Made by a program: the position numbers and the translations under genes | The notes under the pieces: model-generated | What the model was told of the DNA's origin: nothing | Seen by the model: only the letters and a program-made list of their open reading frames with translations | Databases searched by the model: none | Origin: Kocuria sp. p3-SID1428 | Lineage (GTDB): Bacteria; Actinomycetota; Actinomycetes; Actinomycetales; Micrococcaceae | Assembly: GCF_025149945.1 (NCBI RefSeq) | Contig: NZ_JALXVH010000072.1 | Coordinates: 1 to 10,239 of the forward strand | Direction: 5' to 3' | DNA length: 10,239 nucleotides | In this document: positions 1-5,249 of the stretch, piece by piece | Layout: each line of letters starts with the position of its first letter | Position numbering within the stretch: position 1 is the stretch's first letter

Positions 1-644
1 GCAACCACAACGAGCATGTCACCAAGCTTCAGATCGCCTGGCTGGCTCTCGCTAAGCGCAAGGCCCGTCAGCAAGACCTGCCAAGCTACGACTCGGAGCA
101 GTTCGAGCATCTCGCTTCGACACTCAGCCAGGTTCTCTCCACCTCGGAGGCGTTCAGCCATCTGCCGGAGAAGCTCCGTGCTGCGGGGGTCGGCCTCGTG
201 CACGAGCCGAACTTCCCGCGCGGGAAGATCGACGGGGCGGCCTTCATGCTGGGCGACAACCCCGTGATCGCGTTGTCTGGACGCGGAAAGCGCCTCGACA
301 AGGTGCTGTTCACCCTGCTGCACGAGATCGCCCATGTCCTCAACGGCGACGTGAGCATAGGCGAGCCCCAGATCGACACCGGTCTCAGCGAGTCATCTGC
401 CGGCGAAGCAGACGCTATGGAGCGTGCCGCCGATGAGCGAGCCGCGCGCCTGGTGTTCCCCCAGGGGCCGCTGGCCGAGCCCCCCGCGCAGGTCCGGCAA
501 AAGTGGGTGGCTGAGGAGGCCGTCCGCCAGCAGGTGCACCCCATCGTTGTGATCGGGCGCCTGCAGAAGGACGGCAAAGTCGACTGGCGTTCCGCCCTGG
601 TCAAGGGTGCCCCTACTGTTGAGAGGCAACTCGCCACGTGGTGA
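1..644 (+). CDS. higA: HigA-type antitoxin with ImmA/IrrE metallopeptidase domain, 3' part (continues from 9801-10239)
   Basis: This is the C-terminal part of a gene that starts at 9801 and runs across the window ends. Base 10239 (a) plus bases 1-2 (gc) complete a Ser codon, and the frame then runs from base 3 to the TGA at 642-644, giving 360 residues in all. The visible part carries an HEIAH zinc-binding motif (321-335, joined residues 254-258), the HExxH signature of ImmA/IrrE peptidases, followed by a Glu/Asp-rich helix (EADAMERAADERAARL) that should supply the third metal ligand. In this family an N-terminal XRE helix-turn-helix neutralises and represses the HigB toxin, and the peptidase domain is thought to link antitoxin turnover to stress. 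The gene stops just before an AT-rich accessory island. Family assignment is firm; proteolytic activity is inferred from the intact motif. Confidence 0.9.
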   Translation, partial: NHNEHVTKLQIAWLALAKRKARQQDLPSYDSEQFEHLASTLSQVLSTSEAFSHLPEKLRAAGVGLVHEPNFPRGKIDGAAFMLGDNPVIALSGRGKRLDKVLFTLLHEIAHVLNGDVSIGEPQIDTGLSESSAGEADAMERAADERAARLVFPQGPLAEPPAQVRQKWVAEEAVRQQVHPIVVIGRLQKDGKVDWRSALVKGAPTVERQLATW

Positions 645-646
645 AG

Positions 647-769
647 AGCGAGATATCACTTCTTTTAGAGAAGTGTGGGTTTCATGTTAAGTCTATTTTC
701 GGTTCTTTCGATAAAGCCCCGCTTCTTGAGGATAGCAAGGAATTGGTAGTTGTTTCCGAGAAGCGGTGA
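647..769 (+). pseudogene. 3' remnant of a class I SAM-dependent methyltransferase (copy 1)
   Basis: An open frame ending in TGA at 767-769 encodes about 40 residues ending in a typical class I methyltransferase tail. The pattern is EISLLLEKCGF (helix, then the GF turn), then a strand and GSFDKAPLLEDS, then a final hydrophobic strand LVVVSEKR. This matches the usual C-terminal plan EL..LL..aGF....v.G.fd..p...Ds..l.vv. The SAM-binding Rossmann part is absent, because the frame begins at the end of higA, so only a stub is left. It is AT-rich compared with higA. The stop lies 3 nt before the ATG at 773, so the two genes were probably translationally coupled. A homologous stub precedes the paralogous gene at 1919-2320. 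Fold family is fairly sure; substrate cannot be told. Confidence 0.72.
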
Positions 770-772
770 CTT

Positions 773-1165
773 ATGAATTTCGCCTCGAGCTCTAGACCAA
801 TTCAATTTTTGCAACTTACGGTAGATGAGCACGAACTGTACGAATTATGGCTTCGGGGCGGGCTTGAGCCAACAAGTTCACAGAGGGCATCCGAAGACTC
901 AGCGATTTTCTTTGTGAGTCCGGCTCCTTGGGCTTTTTGGGTCGCGGCGGGTTTAGCATTCAACGGTAAAGCATATCCTGTGATCGTATTTAAAAATTCC
1001 GTTCCGCTTGTAGAGTTCATGAAGCTTGATAATTCTACAAATTGCGTCTTGAGGCCGCCCATGTGGGAAGTTTTAAGAAGGCGGTTATTGATTCACAATC
1101 CTGGATTAGGAAAAGCGGTCGACTCCCTTTTAAGCAATCCAAGAATCGATCTTATTGGTTTGTAA
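773..1165 (+). CDS. unrecognised 130-residue protein, PWxFW/HNPGL family (copy 1)
   Basis: I do not recognise this family. The 130-residue product is clearly homologous to the protein encoded at 1919-2320. Shared landmarks are PxPWxFW (residues 50-56), a Gly at 60, VFKNxVP (72-78), a run of hydrophobic and charged residues, and LxxHNPGL (105-112). There is no signal peptide and no convincing membrane helix. The SPxPWxFW...G....YPVIVFKN part looks like a beta-alpha-beta unit and is loosely reminiscent of TIR or deoxyribosyltransferase-like Rossmannoid domains. Where those enzymes carry a catalytic Glu this protein has a hydrophobic residue, so the likeness is only a guess. The start follows a methyltransferase stub by 3 nt with no strong Shine-Dalgarno sequence, suggesting coupling. 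The gene is visibly AT-rich, a sign of transfer. The real-gene call rests on the conserved paralogue. Confidence 0.75.
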   Translation: MNFASSSRPIQFLQLTVDEHELYELWLRGGLEPTSSQRASEDSAIFFVSPAPWAFWVAAGLAFNGKAYPVIVFKNSVPLVEFMKLDNSTNCVLRPPMWEVLRRRLLIHNPGLGKAVDSLLSNPRIDLIGL

Positions 1166-1188
1166 CATATAAACCTATGCGCTATTTT

Positions 1189-1899
1189 GGCCGCAGGCGT
1201 GTGTGGCAGGAGTTGCTTATTGCTTCTCTGTGGCGCGGATACGGATGACGGATGCTTTGCTGATCCCGCATTCCTCGGCGGTCTGGGCGATGCTGTACCC
1301 CGTCGCGGTACATCTGGACGATGCGCGCGCGCTTCTCGGCGGTGATCTTCTGCCGCCGGTTCCGGGTGCGGTCCCACTCGCGCAGCGTCTCGGTGGTCCA
1401 TCCGCGGGTGTCTCCGATCCAGACATCCGGCTCGGGCTGTCCGGCGTCCTTGAAGCCCTGGCGGGTCATGCCCAGCAGTTCCGCGGCCTCGATGACGCCG
1501 AGCAGGCGGGAACTGGGATAGAATCAGGCATTGCGCCGTCCTTTCGGTGTCGCCCCCAGCCTCCTGTCCTGGCGCCTACTGCCAGATGGTCGGGGGCATT
1601 TCTCTGTCTAGGTCGTGGCCGGGCGTGCGGTGAGCAGGTCACACGCGGTCTCGTAGGCCCTCGTGGCCGCCTTGGCCATGACGTTCTGCATGCCCCCAAG
1701 GTTTTCCACGCGCCCCGCGGCGCGTGTGGCCGCTCCTGCGACCTCCAGCGCGGCTGTCTTGATGAGCTGTGGGTCACCGCATTGCGAGTCGATGAACAAA
1801 CAGTAGGCAACCGAGCCCCTCGGCCAGGAGAGTGCGGTCATCACGATCTCGCCGCTGATTGCCGTCAGGAACTTAAAGAGCCAGCGCCTGCCTGCGGCC
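1189..1899. other. GC-rich block bounded by 10-bp inverted repeats
   Basis: GGCCGCAGGC at 1189-1198 is repeated as its exact reverse complement at 1890-1899. The GC-rich block between them carries two minus-strand reading frames, while the genes on both sides are AT-rich. Outside each repeat, about 24 to 20 nt away, sits the TAA stop of one of the two paralogous PWxFW genes (1163-1165 and 1919-1921). This makes the two edges look alike. The block could be a small mobile or site-specifically recombined segment, but it has no intact transposase and no target duplication I can see. A third copy of the 10-mer lies at 8995-9004 beside the recombinase gene. Confidence 0.4.
1217..1531 (-). pseudogene. 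small plasmid DNA-binding protein with two helix-turn-helix units, frameshifted twice
   Basis: An ATG at 1531-1529 with AAAGGA upstream (1544-1539) opens the frame MPDSIPVPA. Homology-like sequence then continues in another frame as LLGVIEAAELLGMTRQGFK, then PEPDVWIGDTRGW and ETLREW, a pattern typical of AlpA/excisionase-like winged DNA-binding domains. After ITAEKRARIVQMYRDG it returns to the first frame as YSIAQTAEECGISKASVIR, a Hin/resolvase-type helix-turn-helix, and ends at TAA 1219-1217. The two shifts have opposite sign, near a CCCGCC run (about 1505) and a GGGG run (about 1300). Corrected length would be about 104 residues. It may be a decayed regulator, an excisionase or a replication-accessory protein. 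Sequencing error at the homopolymers cannot be excluded. Confidence 0.65.
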
Positions 1900-1910
1900 G
1901 GCCGTAACAT
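1608..1910 (-). CDS. hypothetical protein, probably truncated at its N terminus
   Basis: An open frame of up to 100 residues with GC-rich codon use ends about 77 nt upstream of the ATG of the frameshifted helix-turn-helix gene, on the same strand. I do not recognise it. The C-terminal half is an Ala-rich amphipathic helix region (AALEVAGAATRAAGRVENLG, then NVMAKAATRAYETACDLL) with no catalytic motif or membrane segment. The first ATG (1910-1908) lies inside a dif-like palindrome, and the first residues are encoded by the 10-bp edge repeat, so the natural start may be an internal one such as ATG at 1841-1839, or the true 5' end may have been lost when the block was formed. No good ribosome binding site decides the matter. 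Confidence 0.35.
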   Translation of the reverse strand: MLRPAAGRRWLFKFLTAISGEIVMTALSWPRGSVAYCLFIDSQCGDPQLIKTAALEVAGAATRAAGRVENLGGMQNVMAKAATRAYETACDLLTARPATT

Positions 1911-1923
1911 AATGTCTGTTATG
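1908..1923. other. dif/Xer-like recombination half-site pair
   Basis: CATAATGTCTGTTATG has the CATAA - 6 bp spacer - TTATG plan that defines the core of XerCD/dif sites. It matches the palindrome upstream of the tyrosine recombinase gene (9022-9037) at 14 of 16 positions, including the first four spacer bases TGTC. It contains the TAA stop of the PWxFW copy 2 gene and the first ATG of the 1608-1910 frame. The outer arm bases do not continue the palindrome, so this site is weaker than the one at 9018-9041. Confidence 0.45.
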
Positions 1924-2320
1924 ACTGTCGAAAATTTTTCTTGATCTCAGAGAGAGGCACAGATTCGATGTGCTCAACCACTCCAGGGAGTCCGGGATTG
2001 TGGAGTATTAGATTTTTCTCCAAATAATTTTTAGTGCTAGATTCCAGCTGCATAGCATGCTCATTTGAATATGCTGTTAGGTGAGGGATATGCATCGCAG
2101 GAACAGGGTTCTTGAATACAAGAATTGGATGTATCAAGTTGCCGGAAACGCATCCGATGCCGATCCAGAAAATCCAGGGCTGGGGTGTGAGGAGGTATAC
2201 AATATCGACTTCCGTCGGAGCAGGTGATGTTAGGGGGGTGGTGTCGCCATTCATCCACCCTGAGTAGGTTGAGGTGAAATGGTCTGGCAGAAATATATAC
2301 CCATAATTGTGACTGGTCAT
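1919..2320 (-). CDS. unrecognised 133-residue protein, PWxFW/HNPGL family (copy 2)
   Basis: This is the paralogue of the protein at 773-1165, in opposite orientation. The 133-residue product keeps PQPWIFW (46-52), a Gly-containing turn, HPILVFKNPVP (64-74) and NLILHNPGL (103-111), with a variable N terminus. The strand DIVYLLT (39-45) before PQPW and the strand ILVFKN suggest an alpha/beta domain. Identity to copy 1 is high only in these motifs, so the two are old paralogues or separate arrivals rather than a recent duplication. The ATG (2320-2318) follows directly on the TAA (2323-2321) of a methyltransferase stub in the same frame, and there is no clear Shine-Dalgarno sequence, so translation probably depended on coupling to that upstream gene. 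The gene is AT-rich. Function unknown. Confidence 0.78.
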   Translation of the reverse strand: MTSHNYGYIFLPDHFTSTYSGWMNGDTTPLTSPAPTEVDIVYLLTPQPWIFWIGIGCVSGNLIHPILVFKNPVPAMHIPHLTAYSNEHAMQLESSTKNYLEKNLILHNPGLPGVVEHIESVPLSEIKKNFRQS

Positions 2321-2614
2321 TTAATTAGGGCTTTCAGTGATGATCATGTCGAAACTTGAATCAGTTAGGGGGCCGAAAGAAAAACCCCCATACATTGCAA
2401 TATTCTTGAAGCCGGAGGTTTCTAAAAGCTGACGCACCTCACTAGGGGTGAAGGCATGACTGGCGATGTGCTGAATTGTTCTACTTACGTACCCTGCGGG
2501 ATCTACTGCATCGTAGAAAACTTCGCTTAGCGTGGGGCATGAGCGGGCTCTGTCTTCCGTGGATGGCTTGTTGAGGAACTTCCATCCTGTGACGAGGAGC
2601 CCGCTCGCCTCATC
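2321..2614 (-). pseudogene. 3' remnant of a class I SAM-dependent methyltransferase (copy 2)
   Basis: A frame without a usable start codon runs from an in-frame TGA (2617-2615) down to TAA (2323-2321). Its last 45 or so residues have the methyltransferase C-terminal plan: HAFTPSEVRQLLETSGF, then NIAMYGGFSFGPLTDSSF and the final strand DMIITESPN. Further upstream, LSEVFYDAVDPAG could be the lid region and GLLVT a core strand, but the part beyond about 2531 lies in a segment flanked by 12-bp inverted repeats and may not belong to the gene. It aligns with the stub at 647-769 (shared E..LLE..GF...G.F...PL.DS). The SAM-binding half is missing, so this is a remnant. The stop abuts the ATG of the downstream PWxFW gene, as in copy 1. 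Confidence 0.7.
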
Positions 2615-2651
2615 TCAGCGCGCCGCTGGTGACAAGAACCTCATGCCCCAC
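2532..2651. repeat. 120-bp segment with 12-bp terminal inverted repeats
   Basis: GTGGGGCATGAG (2532-2543) and CTCATGCCCCAC (2640-2651) are exact inverted repeats. A second exact pair is nested inside: GAGCGGGCTC (2541-2550) and GAGCCCGCTC (2597-2606). The size and plan would suit a miniature inverted-repeat element or a folded RNA. I see no target-site duplication. It coincides with the place where the methyltransferase-like frame becomes doubtful. Confidence 0.45.
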
Positions 2652-2654
2652 AAC

Positions 2655-2690
2655 ACCTAGGGGGCGTGTCTGACGACACGCCCCCTAGGT
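2655..2690. terminator. perfect 16-bp hairpin, probable bidirectional terminator
   Basis: Arms 2655-2670 and 2675-2690 are exact reverse complements around the loop TGAC, giving a very stable GC-rich stem (core GGGGGCGTGTC). No T-tract follows, which is common for actinobacterial terminators. It marks the border between the accessory island and the gene-free structured region, so a role in replication or as an RNA end is also possible. Confidence 0.6.
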
Positions 2691-2694
2691 ATGC

Positions 2695-2724
2695 GGTAGG
2701 CCCCCGCGCCAACGGGGGCCTACC
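2695..2724. terminator. second GC hairpin in tandem
   Basis: GGTAGGCCCCCG (2695-2706) pairs exactly with CGGGGGCCTACC (2713-2724) around the loop CGCCAA. It follows the previous hairpin by 4 nt. Two such stems in tandem suggest a strong transcription barrier or the end of a structured RNA. Confidence 0.5.
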
Positions 2725-3373
2725 ATGAGGTCTGTAGTAAATACCGAGACCAGTCTACCGCCGCGCCAACGGCCTGCAACTGGACCCGCCAGCGATCGGA
2801 ACACCCTGGCGTCGGGATGCGAAGCCCCGTGAACCAACATCGCCAGCCGCTTGTGAGGCACTGCCTTCGCGGCCCCTCCCGGGTCAGAGCCGGTTCTTTT
2901 GCCGAGCGTGCAGCCAGGGGCCGTCACCGGGTCGAGCAATCCCCGGACAGCGAAGGAGTGCCAAGCCCTACAGCCGCCCTCGGGAGACAGCAGCCCTGCC
3001 CCGAGCGTGTGACCAGAGCTGCACGCACATGCCGCCACTGCACAGGAGTAACGCCCTGAGCCGTTGTCAGCCACCCCACGCACCCCTCACGGTGCGTGAC
3101 CAACGGTGGCCAACCGATGCGACCGACCGACCGACCGGGCTGGTCCCGCACCACCGATTGACGATGCCTTGAACGTCCCCACCACACCCCGCCCGGGTGT
3201 CCTCGGGGCGTCCAAGGCATCGCCCTGCCCTCCGCTCCCTCCCTCCCTCCCAGGCTGGTCGGAGGTTGCGCTCGAGATCCCGAGCACAGCACGAAGGCAG
3301 CAAGGCGGAGGGCAGGGCCTCAAAGAACAGCACGAGCGAAGCGAGCTCCGTGTCCCTGTCCCTGCCGATCCCC
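2725..3373. other. gene-free, structured region; candidate origin or non-coding RNA region
   Basis: I find no convincing gene in these 650 bases. The frames that are open in it are low-complexity, lack ribosome binding sites and show no family motif. The stretch is rich in inverted repeats: CGCCAG...CTGGCG near 2790-2815, CGGCCCCT...AGGGGCCG near 2871-2922, and the long hairpin at 3162-3222. It also holds two short tandem repeats: four GACC units at 3121-3136 and four CTCC units at 3235-3250. Since no replication protein is recognisable on this apparently complete plasmid, this is the best place to look for the origin. That role is inferred, not shown. Confidence 0.4.
3162..3222. repeat. long imperfect hairpin (about 23 bp of stem)
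   Basis: CGATGCCTTG (3162-3171) pairs with CAAGGCATCG (3213-3222). ACG (3173-3175) and CCCC (3177-3180) pair with CGT (3209-3211) and GGGG (3205-3208). ACACCC (3184-3189) pairs with GGGTGT (3195-3200) at the tip. There is one mismatch, a one-base bulge and a small internal loop. Such a structure suits a functional RNA or a single-strand or origin hairpin. Confidence 0.55.
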
Positions 3374-4078
3374 TCAGGATCGAAAGAAGCTGCTCCCACT
3401 GTGCCCACACTCAGGCGAGCTTGCCGATTGTGACAGGGCGGCTCTGAGACGACGTTTTAACTCGCGAACCTGCCGGTGCTGCTCCACCAGCTCATCCTCC
3501 CGAACCTGCACCTGCTGGGTGCGTTGCGTCAGCTCTGCCTCGCGTTTCTCCAACAGCTGCCCACTCCGATTCAGTTGCTCTCGCTCCCGGGCCAAAACCT
3601 GATCCGTGTATGCCGACCGATCCGCCACCGCCGCCAGGACTCCCCACTGTTCGGCAGACAGCTCCCGAACCAACCCCGTCGCTGGACGCCGATCCATACT
3701 CACTCGAGCCCGAAACGCCTCGACCGCGAACCGGCCCAGCTGCTTGCCGACCGCGACCCGAGACCGTTCACTGAGTCGCCCATTTGTGGCCAGTTCCACG
3801 ATTCGCCGCAACACCGGACCCGCCAGCTCCGGGTCCTCATCCAACGCCTCAGCGACCTGCTGCGGCTCCGGTTGCGACCACCGCTGCCGCACCCGCTCCA
3901 CCACCTCCGGAGCCGATTGCCGCGTCACCACCTGCACCGGATCTCCCACCCGGGAAGCCGCCCGACGCTGCTCATACCCATACCTGCGACACCGCGCCGA
4001 GCAGTACACCGCCGGCCGACCACGACCCGCCCGCGGCTCCAGCCGTTCACCACACCACGCACACTTCTGCGAGTCCAT
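3374..4078 (-). CDS. zinc-ribbon and coiled-coil protein of unknown function
   Basis: The 234-residue product begins MDSQKCAWCG and has four Cys (6, 9, 26, 30) in a CxxC...CxxxC zinc-ribbon with GRGRPAVYCSARCR. The short GRGRP..YC..xCR module is common at the N terminus of actinobacterial plasmid proteins. A helical middle follows, and residues about 160-215 (EREQLNRSGQLLEKREAELT, QVREDELVEQHRQVRELKRR) form a strongly charged coiled coil. A DNA-binding role, perhaps in replication, partition or mobilisation, is plausible but unproven. An upstream extension of the frame to 4576 exists, but its translation is low-complexity, so I start at the ATG 4078-4076 in front of the Cys motif. No strong Shine-Dalgarno sequence is seen. 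A 12-bp inverted repeat (TTAAAACGTCGT) lies at 4089-4100 and, reversed, at 3449-3460 inside the 3' end. Confidence 0.7.
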   Translation of the reverse strand: MDSQKCAWCGERLEPRAGRGRPAVYCSARCRRYGYEQRRAASRVGDPVQVVTRQSAPEVVERVRQRWSQPEPQQVAEALDEDPELAGPVLRRIVELATNGRLSERSRVAVGKQLGRFAVEAFRARVSMDRRPATGLVRELSAEQWGVLAAVADRSAYTDQVLAREREQLNRSGQLLEKREAELTQRTQQVQVREDELVEQHRQVRELKRRLRAALSQSASSPECGHSGSSFFRS

Positions 4079-4333
4079 GCCACCGATTTTAAAACGTCGT
4101 GATGAAAAAACCGAACCGCGCTCATCAATGATGCAAGAGGTGTGACGATCCAGGGCTTCGATCGACGAGGTCTGGTCCCGCACGAAAAACCGCGCAGACC
4201 ACCCCTGCTCATGAAGCGGGCAAGGGGCGAGTGAATCACTGCCGCTCGGTACGCTGTGGCCTACAGGCCGAGGGCCGCCGCGCACCCTTGCTGGGGTCAT
4301 CGCGCGACGATTCCCAGGCGCGAGGAGAGAGCC

Positions 4334-4540
4334 ATGACGACACGACATATGAGTCGCCGCAAACCCCGGAAAAAGCCCACCGAGACCACACCGATCGACT
4401 GGAGTGCGGCCCAGAAGCGCGCCGAAGTCGCGATGCGCCGCTCCAAAGCCACGATCGATGCCGGCGAGTCTTTCGCCTCCCAGAAACCCGCAGAACGCAG
4501 TGGAGCACCCAGCAAGTACCGCGGCGGACGCACCAGCTGA
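4334..4540 (+). CDS. small basic protein of unknown function
   Basis: A 68-residue product starts at ATG 4334 with AGGAG (4323-4327) 6 nt upstream, a good actinobacterial ribosome binding site. The N terminus is very basic (MSRRKPRKKP). The middle is helical (DWSAAQKRAEVAMRRSKATI), and the tail is polar and basic (SKYRGGRTS). I do not recognise the family. It lies upstream of, and on the same strand as, the decayed relaxase, the usual position of a relaxosome accessory protein, and a basic helical protein would suit DNA binding. It is also divergent from the zinc-ribbon gene at 3374-4078, across a 255-nt gap that could hold promoters or an origin of transfer; I could not identify either. Confidence 0.6.
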   Translation: MTTRHMSRRKPRKKPTETTPIDWSAAQKRAEVAMRRSKATIDAGESFASQKPAERSGAPSKYRGGRTS

Positions 4541-4689
4541 CCCTGAGACGTGAGCAGGGCCTTCACCTCTCCGCATGCGGCCCAGGAAGAGCCGCTATGC
4601 GAGCAGGGCTTCGTGTAGGAGATCAGACGTTTGGTCGTGGACTGCTGGAGAGAACGGGCGTAGACCAGTGGCGCTTCACCGCCCAGGAT

Positions 4690-5147
4690 TGGCTGCTCAG
4701 TGATGCTGAGTGGGCTTAGGCCGGTCAGAGTTTTGCTGAGGAGATGGGCTCTGCGGAGCACCCGTGGGTGATGGTCCGTCACGGGGCCGACCATGTGCAC
4801 GTGGTGGTATCTCGAGTCAGTGATGAGGGCGAGGTGTGGCACGGGCGCAACGATCGCCGGGCAGCTCAGAGTGCGTGCACTCAGCTGGAGGATCGGTTCG
4901 GGTTGGAGAAAGCTCCCCGGCGCAGCACGACACCGAAGAAGACCGTGGTGGCAGAGCGAGAGAACCACGGTATCGACGCGCTGAGGAACAGCAGGCGCTG
5001 GAGGATGCCCGCCAGGCACTGGCTCTGACGCGCAAGGCCAGCTTCCCGGGTTCCGCCAAGGCGCAGAGACTGCCGGCGAGCCGTGTCCAGCCAGCCCCGG
5101 ATCGAGGGCCGGGACTTAGCAATCGAGAGCGCGGTATGGAGCGCTAG
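4690..5147 (+). pseudogene. decayed mobilisation relaxase (MobA-type) fragment
   Basis: The frame WLLSDAEWA (4690-4716) is interrupted by TAG at 4717-4719 and resumes at once as AGQSFAEEMG and HPWVMVRHGADHVHVVVSRV. It goes on through GEVWHGRNDRRAAQSA to LEDRFGLEKAPRR. The HVHVVVSRV stretch is the His-containing metal-site motif of MOB relaxases, which nick oriT and pilot the transferred strand. LSDAEWAxxGQSFAEEMG reads naturally across the stop, so the TAG is probably a nonsense mutation, for example from CAG. The N-terminal part with the catalytic Tyr is not visible upstream (4541-4690 gives nothing I can recognise). Near 4980 the helical, Gln/Arg-rich tail moves to another frame (EEQQALEDARQALALTRKAS) ending at TAG 5145-5147. 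Mobilisation through this gene should be lost. Confidence 0.72.
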
Positions 5148-5165
5148 CTGTTGCTGGTCATGAGG

Positions 5166-5197
5166 TTGCTTACGTCGTGGTGCCTGTGGCGTAGGAT
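5166..5197 (+). promoter_or_regulatory. putative promoter of the erm leader
   Basis: TAGGAT (5192-5197) is a good actinobacterial -10 box. TTGCTT (5166-5171) is the nearest -35-like box, with a long 20-nt spacer, so the -35 assignment is uncertain. Transcription would start near 5204, just ahead of the leader peptide gene at 5226. Confidence 0.4.
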
Positions 5198-5225
5198 GTA
5201 GTTTGTGGGAATTACGAGCATCGCA

Positions 5226-5249
5226 GTGACCAAGATCCGCCGCGCCTAG
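5226..5249 (+). CDS. Erm leader peptide (7 residues, macrolide-sensing)
   Basis: GTG ACC AAG ATC CGC CGC GCC TAG encodes fMTKIRRA. The Lys-Ile-Arg triplet fits the +X+ (Arg/Lys-x-Arg/Lys) motif known to stall macrolide-bound ribosomes in leaders of the RLR type. The reading frame ends inside the loop of the first attenuator hairpin, exactly where a sensing leader should sit. The Shine-Dalgarno sequence is weak (GGGAA at 5207-5211 is far, GAG at 5216-5218 is close), which lowers certainty. No other leader of this kind is found between the promoter and erm. Confidence 0.55.
   Translation: MTKIRRA

Noticed and set aside
1164..1180. Third dif-like site (CATATAAACCTATG)
   Set aside because: The arms are only CATA/TATG and the spacing differs by two bases from the CATAA-N6-TTATG plan, so I treat it only as a weak edge similarity.
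1203..1907. Long plus-strand frame of 234 codons
   Set aside because: It is the antisense shadow of the minus-strand helix-turn-helix gene and the 1608-1910 frame; its translation has no recognisable features.
3121..3136. GACC tandem repeat as iterons or CRISPR
   Set aside because: Four 4-bp units are too short for iterons, and there are no repeat-spacer units anywhere in the window.
3106..3447. Open frames on both strands in the structured region
   Set aside because: Pro/Arg/Ser-rich translations without ribosome binding sites or family motifs, open only because of high GC content.
4101..4333. Origin of transfer next to the small basic protein gene
   Set aside because: The position would suit an oriT, but I found no convincing inverted repeat plus nic sequence of a known MOB family.
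4079..4576. Upstream extension of the zinc-ribbon/coiled-coil gene to a 400-residue protein
   Set aside because: The added N-terminal part is low-complexity, has no motif, and overlaps the well-supported gene at 4334-4540 on the other strand. The Cys motif right after ATG 4078 marks the natural start.
5160..5201. 13-residue frame starting MRLLTSW as an alternative erm leader
   Set aside because: It overlaps the -10 box, so it should not be on the erm transcript. It has no Arg/Lys-x-Arg/Lys motif and does not overlap the attenuator stems.
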